Below are positions 9,601 to 16,440 of a stretch of 64,000 nt of DNA, one piece after another. How positions within the stretch are numbered: the stretch's first letter is position 1; each line of letters opens with the position of its first letter. The notes below the pieces were generated by a model. The model was not told the origin of the DNA, searched no databases, and saw only the letters and a list, made by a program, of their open reading frames with translations. Source of the stretch: Allobosea sp. TND4EK4 (lineage in GTDB: Bacteria > Pseudomonadota > Alphaproteobacteria > Rhizobiales > Beijerinckiaceae); NCBI RefSeq assembly GCF_900156025.1, contig NZ_FTMO01000001.1, positions 310,001-374,000 on the forward strand, written 5' to 3'. The position numbers and the translations under genes are program-made.

Positions 9601-9791
9601 GCGACCGAGGTCGCCATCGTGTCCGGAGAGGCGCCCGGCAGCTGAGCCGAGACGTTGACGACCGGGAATTCGGCCCGCGGCAGCGCTGCGACCGGCAGGA
9701 AGCGGTAGGCGAACAGCCCCGCCAGCACCAGCGAGACCGACATCAGGATGGTTGCGACGGGATGCCTGATGCAGAAGGCGGAGACGCTCAC
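6663..9791 (-). CDS. RND efflux pump inner-membrane permease (HAE1 family)
   Basis: 1042 residues, the usual length for AcrB/MexB-like pumps. It starts with the family pattern CIRHPVATILMSVSLVLAGL, has the porter-domain segment FPVVNVSAQLPGASPDTMA, the TM4 segment with GLVVDDAIVMLENI that contains proton-relay aspartates, and the GIVKKNAIMMIDVAL repeat in the second half. It should form the trimeric proton-driven pump of a tripartite exporter. It starts with GTG overlapping the stop of the MFP gene, so the two are translationally coupled. No outer-membrane channel gene is adjacent. The substrates are unknown. Confidence 0.95.
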   Translation of the reverse strand: MSVSAFCIRHPVATILMSVSLVLAGLFAYRFLPVAALPRAEFPVVNVSAQLPGASPDTMATSVATPLIKQFATIAGIDSISTSNALGSTSIAIQFVLNRDIDAAAADVQAAIARTQRQLPLEMTTPPSYRKVNPADAPIILLALKSDVVPLSQLDAFAQQVISPALSTVDGVAQVLIWGSQKYAVRIQIDPTALAARGIGVDELQAAITATNANTPVGTLQNNAQQLTIQANTQLANARQFANTIVTTRSGKPVRLGDVATVIDSVENTRTRSQFDGVPSIVLAVQRQPDANTVEVVDRVKAMLPAFEEQLPGAASLSLLNDRSTSIRQAVEDVQFTLLLTIALVVMVIFVFLRRVAATFIPAVAVPISIIGTLAVMYALNFSIDNISLLGLTLSVGLVVDDAIVMLENIVRHMEEDGLSAFDAALEGAGEIGFTIISISLSLVAVFIPVLLMGGVIGRIFNEFAVVVTVSILASAFVSLTLTPMLCSRLLSGYSEHHRENGFGRTLERGFDAVLRGYDRGLAFCLRFQPLMLLAFFATMAGTVWLMQTTPKGFFPQEDIGQLSVSTEARQDISFPAMQKLQNEVANVFRKSPYVAHVASSVGSNGNAGALNAGRLFVELKPRDQRPKLAVVLASLRRELAQVAGINAYMTPVQNLQIGARSSKSQYQLVVQSLDQGQMNDWALKLADAMAQDRAAFLDVNTDLQNDALQATIAVDKDKADQLGIGTDVLRSTLYSGFGVRQVSTIYTTGDSYQVVVEFNPNDQWTPERLNAIRVRTKTGTLVPLGALARIQRTAGQLTVNQLGQLPAVTISYNLPPGVALGDSVNHIDAIKERIGLPKSITTTLAGTAKTFRDSLANQGLLIAGAILTIYIVLGILYESFIHPLTILTGLPSAAIGALGALRLFDMDLSVIAIIGLLMLIGIVKKNAIMMIDVALVLQREGMPAKEAIHKACIMRFRPIIMTTLAALMGTLPIALGAGASAELRQPLGIVVVGGLMISQVLTLFITPVLFLYMDRLQTGLGKLGGLFRSKKHATAITHPAE

Positions 9792-10984
9792 GAGCGCCCC
9801 TCCTGCGCAACCGGCGTCCCCTTGGGGGTCTTGTCGGCGGCGGGGTCGCGCTCCCGGACCCTGGCGCCCTGCTTCAGGCGCATTTGGCCATCGACGACGA
9901 CTTTCTCTCCAGGGGCGACGCCCTCGCTGATGGCCGTCCTGTCGCCGTCGCTGAGCGCGACCTTGACCTGGCGAAGATCCACGGTCGAATCCCCCTTGAC
10001 CACGTAGAGGTAGGGCCCCTTCTGACCGGTCTGCACCGCGACGGTCGGCACCAGCACGGCGTTCTGCAGCACATGCGGGATGATCTCGACATCGACATAC
10101 TGCCCCGGCCAGAGGCCGAGATCCTCGTTGGCAAAGGCGGCCTTGGCCGTGATGGTGCCGGAAGTCATGTCGACCGTGGAATCGACGAAGTTGAGCCTCC
10201 CTTCCGTCGGCGTCCGCTCGGTGCCAGGGACATGCACGGTCACCGGCACAGGCTCGGACGCGGCCAGCGCCTTCTGCAATGTCGAAAGGTCGCTTTCCGG
10301 CATCGCGAAGGTGACGCGCAGCGGCTTCATCTGCGTGATCGTCAGCAGCCCGGTGCTGCTGTTGTTGCTGTTGGCGCTGACGAGGTTTCCGGGCGTCACC
10401 ATGACCGCGCCGACGCGGCCTTCGATCGGGGCGGTGATGCGGGTGTAGCCGAGCTTGAGGCGGTCCGCGTCGAGCGTGGCATGGTCGGCCTGGATGCTGG
10501 CGGCCGAGATCTTCTCGTCGGCGGTGGCTTGGTCCACCTGCGTCTGGGTGCCGACGCTGCGGGAGAAGAGCTGCTTGTAGCGCTCGAGGTCCGAAAGGTT
10601 GCGGGTGTGGGTCGCCTCGTCCTTGGCCAGCTGGGCTTCGTCCTTGGCGATCTGCGCCTTGATGTCGCGATCGTCGAGAACGAAGAGCAGGTCGCCGGCC
10701 TTGACGAACTGGCCGTCCTTCACCTGCTGTTGCACGATCTGGCTGTCGATGCGCGACTTGACGGTGACGCTGGCCGGAGTCTCGACGAAGCCGATGGCGT
10801 GCTTGCGCACCGGGAAATCGGACCGGACCGCCGCGGCTGAGACGACCGCGACCGCCATGGCCCCCTGCCCGCGGCCGCCGGCCGCCGCATGCTCGCCCTC
10901 CGGCACGCGAAAGCGCGTATACCAGACCCCGCCGGCGACCGCCGCCAGCACCAGCATGCTCATCAGAATACCGGAACGCTTCAT
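9788..10984 (-). CDS. RND efflux periplasmic adaptor (membrane fusion protein)
   Basis: 398 residues: an N-terminal membrane anchor (residues about 7-20), then the lipoyl/beta-barrel/alpha-hairpin layout of HlyD_D23-type adaptors. The half-lipoyl motif is VKSRIDSQIVQQQVKDGQFV, a long coiled-coil hairpin spans about 115-170, and the second half-lipoyl is TAPIEGRVGAVMVTPGNLV. It links the RND permease to an outer-membrane channel. A GAGGAC ribosome site precedes the ATG. It is the middle gene of marR-MFP-RND. Confidence 0.94.
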   Translation of the reverse strand: MKRSGILMSMLVLAAVAGGVWYTRFRVPEGEHAAAGGRGQGAMAVAVVSAAAVRSDFPVRKHAIGFVETPASVTVKSRIDSQIVQQQVKDGQFVKAGDLLFVLDDRDIKAQIAKDEAQLAKDEATHTRNLSDLERYKQLFSRSVGTQTQVDQATADEKISAASIQADHATLDADRLKLGYTRITAPIEGRVGAVMVTPGNLVSANSNNSSTGLLTITQMKPLRVTFAMPESDLSTLQKALAASEPVPVTVHVPGTERTPTEGRLNFVDSTVDMTSGTITAKAAFANEDLGLWPGQYVDVEIIPHVLQNAVLVPTVAVQTGQKGPYLYVVKGDSTVDLRQVKVALSDGDRTAISEGVAPGEKVVVDGQMRLKQGARVRERDPAADKTPKGTPVAQEGRS

Positions 10985-10998
10985 CTCGTCCTCACCGC

Positions 10999-11478
10999 TC
11001 AGGTTGCACGCCCGGCAGACGCCGGAGCCTGCTTCCTGTCCTCGTCGCGCTGGGCGCGGGTGGTTTCACGCACGGCCGCCAGCAGATCGAGCGCTGCGAG
11101 CAGCGCCTTGTCCGTCACATCGCCAAGCAACTCGTCTGCGATCTGCGTGCGCACCGTATCGAGGTCGTTGACCAGCTTGCGGCCTTCGGGCGTCAGGTAG
11201 AGCCGATAGGCGCGCCGGTCGGATAGGTCCTCGCGGCGCTCGATGAGGCTCTGGGCCTGCAAGCGGTCGAGCAGGCGGGCGAGCGAGATCGGCTGGAGAT
11301 CCATCTGCTCGGCGAGGGCCGCCTGGTTCAGCCCCTCCTGCCGGCGCAGGCGCGCCAGCACGCCCCATTGGGCGCGCGTCGTGCCGTGCTCACGCGCCTT
11401 CTGGTCGACGTGATTGCGCATCAGCCGCGCCGTCTCGACCAGCTGGAACATGAATTCCCGTCGCAGGGGCCGTTGCAT
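10999..11478 (-). CDS. MarR-family regulator of the efflux operon
   Basis: 159 residues with the MarR winged helix: RAQWGVLARLRRQEGLNQAALAE, then the recognition helix segment LQPISLARLLDRLQAQSLIERR and the wing DLSDRRAYRLYLTPEG. GGAG precedes the ATG. It is the first gene of the efflux operon, 14 bases from the adaptor gene, so it probably represses its own operon and responds to a pump substrate. The Mu-like prophage has inserted 114 bp upstream of its start codon, so part of the native upstream region may have been displaced. Confidence 0.92.
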   Translation of the reverse strand: MQRPLRREFMFQLVETARLMRNHVDQKAREHGTTRAQWGVLARLRRQEGLNQAALAEQMDLQPISLARLLDRLQAQSLIERREDLSDRRAYRLYLTPEGRKLVNDLDTVRTQIADELLGDVTDKALLAALDLLAAVRETTRAQRDEDRKQAPASAGRAT

Positions 11479-11587
11479 CCGCCGACTCCATTCGTAAGCC
11501 TGCTTATTGTATGCTGATCATGTCAATTTTCCAGCAGGATTTCGCAACTGCGAGAATTCCTCGGGAAGGCAAGCGTCAGCTGTAGCG

Positions 11588-11592
11588 CAACG
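11588..11592. repeat. Target-site duplication, left copy (CAACG)
   Basis: CAACG abuts the left terminal TG and is repeated directly after the right terminal CA at 53980-53984. Mu-type transposases duplicate 5 bp on insertion. Confidence 0.9.
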
Positions 11593-11617
11593 TGTGACCC
11601 GAACAATCACATGGCAC
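11593..11617 (+). repeat. Prophage left terminal inverted repeat (L1 transposase site)
   Basis: The sequence starts TGTGACCCGAACAATC and ends ATGGCAC. Its reverse complement matches the right end at 19 of 25 positions, with GAAC and ATGGCAC conserved. It is the presumed outermost transposase binding site. Confidence 0.85.
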
Positions 11618-11620
11618 TAA

Positions 11621-11647
11621 GCCGGGCATAGCCGGGCATAGCCGGGA
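11621..11647. repeat. Short tandem repeat gccgggcata x2.7
   Basis: Two exact copies of gccgggcata (11621-11630, 11631-11640) and the first 7 bases of a third lie just inside the left end. Role unknown; possibly a spacer or binding array between transposase sites. Confidence 0.8.
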
Positions 11648-11703
11648 TCAGGCGGAAAGGCACGGCGGCGTAGGCACTTGGGCGGCGTGGAGCGGAGCGT
11701 TTA

Positions 11704-11722
11704 GTGCCATTTGATCGTTCGC
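11704..11722. repeat. Internal left-end transposase-type repeat (L2)
   Basis: gtgccatttgatcgttcgc is close to the two right-end repeats (53933-53953 and 53955-53975) and is inverted relative to the outermost left site. Mu-like attL regions also carry several spaced transposase sites. Confidence 0.75.
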
Positions 11723-11808
11723 AGGTTCTGCGCTTCGAAATCTCGGATACTCGAAAGCCAGAAATCGGGCCGGCCGCTAACCCCTTGAAAAGTCGTCGTC
11801 GTACGCTG

Positions 11809-11926
11809 CCGAACTCGGAACAAAAGACGCAGTGCGCACCCGTCGCTTCCGAGTTCCAAAAATGGGCGTCTGTTCAAAGAGATAGCGTCCGGGACCGGGT
11901 GTCTTGCCCATTCCCGAACTCGGAAG
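11809..11926. repeat. Three copies of a GAACTCGGAA motif in the left-end leader
   Basis: The motif ccgaactcggaa occurs at 11809-11820, inverted (ttccgagttc) around 11848-11857, and again at 11914-11925. The core is a partial dyad (CCGA..TCGG). The stretch 11618-12019 has no gene; it contains this array, the tandem repeat and L2. Possible operators or transpososome enhancer sites; the function is not shown. Confidence 0.55.
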
Positions 11927-12019
11927 CGCCGCGCGGGCCGCGTCTACGACTTTAACGCGATGGACTCCTAAAATCCTATCGAGCAAGTTGCGCTGCCGTT
12001 GGGGCAATGGGAGGCTGAC

Positions 12020-12616
12020 ATGACACTCGTATCCGAGCTGATTTCCGCTACCGCCAAGGTCTTGAAGAAGGGCGTCCTCCTCGAAGTGGAAGGACGGGTG
12101 CCGACACCGAACTGGTCGAAGCCATCCATCAACTGGTGGGTGTATATCCAGCCCCCGGCCGATGGCATCCAGGATGTCGGCTTCGAAGCCGAACCACCCG
12201 GCGGAAGACAGATCAAGCGCATGACGAAAATCGATCATGCGGAGCCTCTGTCGATCGACGCAGCGAATTATTGGGGCGAAGGAAAGCCCTTGCTGGGTAT
12301 CCGGGTCCATGCGGCGCAGAACAACATTGTCGCGGAGATCTCGCCGACCCAGATCCCCGAGGAGCCCGTCCTTTTCGAGAGCCCGTTTCCTTTTCCCCTG
12401 TCGGATAGGCCGGTGCCGTGGCCGTGGTCCGTGGGAGACGAGCTCACCTTTGATCCGAAGCCGATCGGCCCCGATACGAAGGTGGGAGAGCTGACCGGCC
12501 GCACGGTGCGGGTCTACAAGACCGGGGATCAGCTCACGATGGATCTGCAGAAGAACCGGGCCAACATCGAGCTCGACCCCAAGACCCACACCATCGTCAG
12601 GATCTGGGCCGGCTAA
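12020..12616 (+). CDS. Hypothetical left-end cargo protein
   Basis: 198 residues from the ATG at 12020, which has GGGAGG 5-6 bases upstream; an in-frame ATG seven codons earlier lacks a site. It is soluble, has no signal peptide, is rich in Pro and Trp (PSINWWVYIQPP, DRPVPWPWSVGDE), and is likely beta-rich. I do not recognise the family. It stands between the phage left end and the repressor operon on the opposite strand from the repressor, a place where transposable phages often carry genes expressed in the lysogen. Its stop overlaps the stop of the convergent gene. Confidence 0.65.
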   Translation: MTLVSELISATAKVLKKGVLLEVEGRVPTPNWSKPSINWWVYIQPPADGIQDVGFEAEPPGGRQIKRMTKIDHAEPLSIDAANYWGEGKPLLGIRVHAAQNNIVAEISPTQIPEEPVLFESPFPFPLSDRPVPWPWSVGDELTFDPKPIGPDTKVGELTGRTVRVYKTGDQLTMDLQKNRANIELDPKTHTIVRIWAG

Positions 12617-13200
12617 GAGCAGAATCGGTCGACGACCTCTTGGATAAGGTCGTCGTCATTCGAAAAGCGCGGTAAGACGCTCACCACGATATAGGCGAGC
12701 CGCATCCTTTCCAGGTCGCGGCTTTCCTCCATTACGCGGGACTCAACAAGCGCCCAGGCGCGATCCAGCACCGCCTGGCACCGGCCGAGGTCAGCCGGAT
12801 CACTGAAGCTGGAAAATGGCATTCTTTCGGCCCCCCGAAGCGGGGCGCTCATACCAAACAGGCGCCCGCCCGTCACGATCTCCATGCCGATCCAAGCCGC
12901 TTTGGCACGCCGCTCGATCTCGCTCCGGTCGGGAAGATCGACAGCGAGCCGGCGAGGCTCGATCGGCAAGTCGCGACGTCTGCCGCCGAAGTCCATGGCG
13001 AATGCGTCGGCGACCTCCGGGCGACAGAAGCACCAGCACGAGCCATCCGGGCCGTTGCGGGTCGTCTCGTGGTCGAACCAGGCGGCCCATCGAGACATCA
13101 CGGCATGACCGGCGCCTCCGCTCGGCTTGGCAAGCTCGACCTGATACGGATGCGACAGGTCGCGGTGCTTGTCGGTCCGCTCGCCCTTGCGCCGCGTCAC
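12613..13200 (-). CDS. Hypothetical phage cargo protein
   Basis: 195 residues starting at a GTG that overlaps the stop of the tiny membrane-protein gene upstream (GTGA), so the two appear translationally coupled. An ATG at residue 35 (MSRWAAWFDHE) is an alternative start. It is soluble, Arg- and Asp-rich, with a GPDGSCWCFCRPE cysteine cluster near the middle and a helical C-terminus. No family recognised. It converges with the 12020 gene. Confidence 0.55.
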   Translation of the reverse strand: MTRRKGERTDKHRDLSHPYQVELAKPSGGAGHAVMSRWAAWFDHETTRNGPDGSCWCFCRPEVADAFAMDFGGRRRDLPIEPRRLAVDLPDRSEIERRAKAAWIGMEIVTGGRLFGMSAPLRGAERMPFSSFSDPADLGRCQAVLDRAWALVESRVMEESRDLERMRLAYIVVSVLPRFSNDDDLIQEVVDRFCS

Positions 13201-13331
13201 CGGACCCACCAGCGCAGCACCAGGCCCAGCGCAGCCGCGCCGATCACGATCGCGACCAGCCAACGGCCGTCGCGTTTCGCCGCCCGGTCCGCTCGCCTGA
13301 ATTCATCCTCGCTGTTCACAGGCCCGCCCAT
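13197..13331 (-). CDS. Single-span membrane microprotein
   Basis: 44 residues, start ATG at 13331 with GGAG/AGGA upstream. A charged N-terminus (EDEFRRADRAAKRDGR) is followed by one membrane helix WLVAIVIGAAALGLVL and a short basic tail. It is immediately upstream of, and overlapping, the 195-residue gene. The coupling suggests they act together, but no function can be named. Confidence 0.55.
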   Translation of the reverse strand: MGGPVNSEDEFRRADRAAKRDGRWLVAIVIGAAALGLVLRWWVR

Positions 13332-13435
13332 TCCTGACTCCCCGTGTCATGTCTCGTTCTTGCTCTGTTCTCATGGTTAAGCTTCGATGAAGGGCCTCGC
13401 AAGCGTCCGCGGGGCGCCATCAAAAGGAAAGAGCC

Positions 13436-13780
13436 ATGAGTAAGGCACGTCCCAAGCGGGAGACCGTCGAGCAGCTCACCTATTTCGTCGTCCAGCCCTT
13501 CAAGGCGGTGAAGGGGAGCCGGGGCGGCATCTCGGCCGACGAGCCCATCCCGGCGACCGATCATGATCACGCCATGCGGGTCTTCAGCCGCTTCAAGGAT
13601 ATCCGCGCCGGCGTCGTCGCCTTCCGGCGCACCGGCTCGCCGGCCACCGGCGATTTCGAGGACGCGGTGATCATCGCGCGGCACGGCATCCTGCCTGCCG
13701 AGGTGGACGGCCTGGCCGACGCCAGTGATGCGGATTTCGACAGCTGGCGGCTCGGCGAAGCGGATTTGAAGGTGGCCTGA
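13436..13780 (+). CDS. Conserved-looking small soluble protein, function unknown
   Basis: 114 residues with a good AAGGAAAG ribosome site before the ATG. Sequence features: a basic start (SKARPKRETVEQ), YFVVQPFKAV, and an acidic C-terminal half (DASDADFDSWRLGEADLKVA). No membrane segment or signal. It is oriented away from the repressor operon, in the left-end cargo zone. Confidence 0.65.
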   Translation: MSKARPKRETVEQLTYFVVQPFKAVKGSRGGISADEPIPATDHDHAMRVFSRFKDIRAGVVAFRRTGSPATGDFEDAVIIARHGILPAEVDGLADASDADFDSWRLGEADLKVA

Positions 13781-13814
13781 AGCCGGAGCGGCGGCCTCAA
13801 GGCCGCCGCGTCTC

Positions 13815-14132
13815 TCAGCTGACGAAGCCGTACGCCTTAGCGACTCTCCGGATCTGGGCGCAGTGCGCCGTTTTTGAGGACGCCGATATACCCTTAAGCT
13901 GGAACTCTTGGCCCGCGGTCATCATCCGCAGATTGGTGGCGAAGCCGAGATCATCGGCCTTCACCCGCTTCTCGATAAAGGCGGCGATCGCGCTTTGGTT
14001 ATAGGACAGATCGCAGAGTTCTTCCGACGCCAAGACCGAACCCAGCTCGTTCGCAAGCGTCATCGACTTGAGATCCTGGGCCGCTCCGGCAGTCGCATAG
14101 GTACAGAGGAGCAGCGGCACGAGCCATCTCAT
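13815..14132 (-). CDS. Small secreted Cys protein, distal gene of the repressor operon
   Basis: 105 residues from the ATG at 14132 with GAGG upstream. A signal peptide with a likely AGA/AQ cleavage (MRWLVPLLLCTYATAGAAQ) precedes a mature domain of about 85 residues. Two mature cysteines lie in SEELCDLSYNQSAIAAF and KTAHCAQIRRVA. The neighbour at 14140 shares the layout of Cys, Asn, helix and second Cys, so the two may be distant paralogues. It lies 7 bases after that gene, downstream of the prophage repressor, and should therefore be made in the lysogen and exported to the periplasm. Confidence 0.7.
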   Translation of the reverse strand: MRWLVPLLLCTYATAGAAQDLKSMTLANELGSVLASEELCDLSYNQSAIAAFIEKRVKADDLGFATNLRMMTAGQEFQLKGISASSKTAHCAQIRRVAKAYGFVS

Positions 14133-14139
14133 AGAAGCC

Positions 14140-14505
14140 TCACTGTTGAGCGTGCACGAATAAGGCCACAGTTCGACCTTCGGAAAACGGGTCAGGCATG
14201 GTCTGGCCCGATAAGGTGGCACATTCAGACGGCGTCGTAAGAGAGGATTTCATCGCCCGTTCGGTGAGTGCTTGAATCTCTTCTTCCCGAACGGCGTCAA
14301 GCGCGGCCTGCTGCCCAGCAAAACTCGCTGCCATAGCCGCGAGCGCCGTGACTTTCGGGTTGATAGTCCAGCCTGGGCATTTGGCCGCCACGACACGGCC
14401 CGCAACGGCAATCTCGATGACTTTGGAAACCATCGGGTGGCGTTGCTGGGCTTGCACGGGCAGCGCCCCCCAAACGACCATCGCTATTGCGAAAGTTATT
14501 CTCAT
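14140..14505 (-). CDS. Small secreted Cys protein coupled to the prophage repressor
   Basis: 121 residues; the start at 14505 overlaps the repressor stop (ATGA) and has GGGAGGG upstream. The signal peptide is MRITFAIAMVVWGALPVQAQQ. Mature cysteines are in VAAKCPGWTINPKVTA and PSECATLSGQT. I do not recognise the family. The tight coupling to the repressor implies expression in the lysogen, which suggests lysogenic conversion such as envelope protection or exclusion; that is inference. Confidence 0.72.
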   Translation of the reverse strand: MRITFAIAMVVWGALPVQAQQRHPMVSKVIEIAVAGRVVAAKCPGWTINPKVTALAAMAASFAGQQAALDAVREEEIQALTERAMKSSLTTPSECATLSGQTMPDPFSEGRTVALFVHAQQ

Positions 14506-15203
14506 ATCTTCCCTCCCGCCCACACGATCTTCCCGGCGATCCTCAGCGCCTCGCCGTCTGGAGCCGAAAGCGTATCGGAAGCATAGCGCTCATTGTCGCT
14601 TATGAGCACGATCTTGCCCTCCCAGCCGCGACCAATCCGCTTGATCCGAACGTCGTTCCCATCGACCAGGGCGTAGACCCCTTCGATCCTTGGGGTCTGG
14701 AAACGCGTATCCGCGAGGCAGATCGCCCCATCCCGGATCGTGGGTTCCATGCTGTCGCCGCGAGCCCCGAGGAACCGAGCGTAGCGCTCGGGCACGCCCA
14801 GCTCGGTGAGCCAGCGTTTCGGGAAAGGCAACTGATCGACTTCAAGCGGGAATGGATTCTCCACGCCTGGGCCAGCTGATGCGATGACGTCGAGCAACGG
14901 GATCGTGACGACGTCGTCATTGTCCGCGACCCGCTCGAGTCGGTGGCTCATGGCCGTCGAAAGCGACTCGGCTCCGAATGCGAGCCAATCCACGGAGCGA
15001 TTCGCCGCGCGGGCCAGGGTCGCCGCCGCCTTAAAGGGTAGCCGCGCCTTTCCATCTCTCCATTTGGCGATCTGCTGGGTCGAATATCCCACCAGTTCGG
15101 AAGCTGTCTGGAGCGAAGGAATCGTTTCCAGAACCTCCTTAAAGCGCATCAGCAAGGCGGAATCACCCTCTTCGGAGGCATCGATATCCGAATGTGTCGA
15201 CAT
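14502..15203 (-). CDS. LexA/CI-type prophage repressor (HTH + S24 peptidase)
   Basis: 233 residues. The N-terminal helix-turn-helix is ASELVGYSTQQIAKWRDGKA (about 34-53). The C-terminal S24 domain has the nucleophile S151 in GARGDSMEPTIRDG and the general-base lysine K188 in DVRIKRI, with a candidate self-cleavage site Ala110-Gly111 in VIASAGPG. It should repress the early operon, and RecA-stimulated self-cleavage would make the prophage SOS-inducible, unlike Mu c. It is read leftwards, divergent from the Ner-like gene, and is followed by two coupled secreted-protein genes. Confidence 0.93.
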   Translation of the reverse strand: MSTHSDIDASEEGDSALLMRFKEVLETIPSLQTASELVGYSTQQIAKWRDGKARLPFKAAATLARAANRSVDWLAFGAESLSTAMSHRLERVADNDDVVTIPLLDVIASAGPGVENPFPLEVDQLPFPKRWLTELGVPERYARFLGARGDSMEPTIRDGAICLADTRFQTPRIEGVYALVDGNDVRIKRIGRGWEGKIVLISDNERYASDTLSAPDGEALRIAGKIVWAGGKI

Positions 15204-15298
15204 GGCGCTTGCGTATATCCAAAAAGATAGATACGGTATCGTTCGTTACTGACAAAGTTAACAGAAAGCGGCCCAGGCCGCTAATCGGACAGTCTTGC
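15204..15298. promoter_or_regulatory. Divergent repressor/early control region
   Basis: The space between the repressor and the Ner-like gene is AT-richer than its surroundings and holds a dyad gatac-g-gtatc (15230-15240) and related half-sites (gcgtatatcc, tcgatatccg on the repressor side). It should contain the repressor promoter, the early promoter and their operators. Confidence 0.6.
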
Positions 15299-15544
15299 AT
15301 GCACGAAGCCGACATCCTAGCCGCCGTTCGGAAGTCCGACTTTCGCTTTTTGCCGGCAATTGCCCAGCGATATGGCGTGACAGACGTCGCTCTCCGCGCG
15401 TCGTTCAAGCGCCCGCAGCTCCGCGCCGAGAAGGCGATCTCCAAGGCGCTCAAGATCCCGCTTCACATCCTCTGGCCCGAGCGCTGGTCGCCGACGGGGG
15501 AGCGCCTTGTCCGTCGCGGCCGCACGGCCAAGAGGGCCGCCTGA
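15299..15544 (+). CDS. Ner-like early DNA-binding regulator
   Basis: 81 residues, start ATG 15299 (MHEADILAAVRKSDF). The helix-turn-helix IAQRYGVTDVALRASF followed by AEKAISKALKIPLHILWPERW is the Ner/Nlp (SfsB-like) pattern. In Mu, Ner is the first early gene and turns down the early and repressor promoters. The position here, directly opposite the repressor, is the same. Its stop overlaps the next start (TGATG). Confidence 0.85.
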   Translation: MHEADILAAVRKSDFRFLPAIAQRYGVTDVALRASFKRPQLRAEKAISKALKIPLHILWPERWSPTGERLVRRGRTAKRAA

Positions 15545-16440
15545 TGCGCGACGTGCTGGACCTCACTTCGTCGCTCGCGCTGCCTGAACACGAGATCGAG
15601 ATCGAGATCGCGGCGATCGACGTCGTCGACCGTCTGCGGCTGGTCGACCGCGCCTATGTCGAGATGATCGCGGCCTCGGTCTCGGAAACCTATCTGCACC
15701 AGCCGATCGCGGTGGCGACGACGCTGGGCGGAGGCAACCGCTATGTCCTCGTCGATGGCGAGAACCGTCTCGAAGCATTCAAGCTGCTCGGCCGCACCAC
15801 CATTCCGGCCCGCATTCGCGAACTGACCCGCGAGGAGCGCGAGAAGCACGAGATCCACGCGAATCTGATCCGGAACGAGCTCACCGCGCTCGATCGTGCC
15901 GTCTTCGTGGGGCGCCTCGCAGACATTTTCGCTGCCGAGGCCGGCGCGCAGAATGGCGGCGATCGCAAGTCGAAGAAATGGCGCGAGAAAAATCAGTTTT
16001 CCAACTTGGGAAACTGGTCCGAATTCTCCAAGGAAGCCTCCCGCCGGACTGGCTTGGGCAAGACGTCGATTTATCGGTGCCGTGAGCTCGCTGGTAAGCT
16101 CGCACCCGACACCGTCGCCGCGATCCGAGGCACCAAGGTCGCCGACAATCAGGCGCAGCTGCAGGCTCTCGCCGAGCTGGAGCCGGAGCAGCAGCTCGCG
16201 GTCGCCCGCGCCATCAAGGCCGGCGCCTCCACCGTTGCCAAGGCGCGCGAGGCGGCCGGCCTGGTGCCGTCCGGCGGCGCGGTCCGGGAGGCAGATCGCA
16301 TGCTCACCCGTATCGAACCAATGCTCCCGCGCATGTCGCTGGCCGACCTCCAGACGCTCGCGACGATGGTCGCCAACCGCATCGCGGCCCTGACCCCGCC
16401 GGCCAAAACCGCCCGCGCGAAAAAGGGTGACGCCGCGTGA
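15544..16440 (+). CDS. ParB/sulfiredoxin-fold DNA-binding protein
   Basis: 298 residues. The N-terminal ParB-like domain includes SETYLHQPIAVATT, VLVDGENRLEAFKLLG and REEREKHEIHANLIRNELTALDRA, where VDGE/NR and the NLxRxxLT-like segment match ParB/Srx folds. A KorB-type HTH, RRTGLGKTSIYRCRELA, follows. Such genes precede transposase A in many transposable phages of alphaproteobacteria; they may help the ends find each other or bind DNA. It overlaps its neighbours at both ends. Confidence 0.85.
   Translation: MRDVLDLTSSLALPEHEIEIEIAAIDVVDRLRLVDRAYVEMIAASVSETYLHQPIAVATTLGGGNRYVLVDGENRLEAFKLLGRTTIPARIRELTREEREKHEIHANLIRNELTALDRAVFVGRLADIFAAEAGAQNGGDRKSKKWREKNQFSNLGNWSEFSKEASRRTGLGKTSIYRCRELAGKLAPDTVAAIRGTKVADNQAQLQALAELEPEQQLAVARAIKAGASTVAKAREAAGLVPSGGAVREADRMLTRIEPMLPRMSLADLQTLATMVANRIAALTPPAKTARAKKGDAA

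Noticed and set aside
6675..10007. Very long open frame opposite the RND gene
   Set aside because: It mirrors the permease gene on the other strand. The translation is Arg/Asp/Gln/His-rich without domains, a normal artefact of high-GC codon use.
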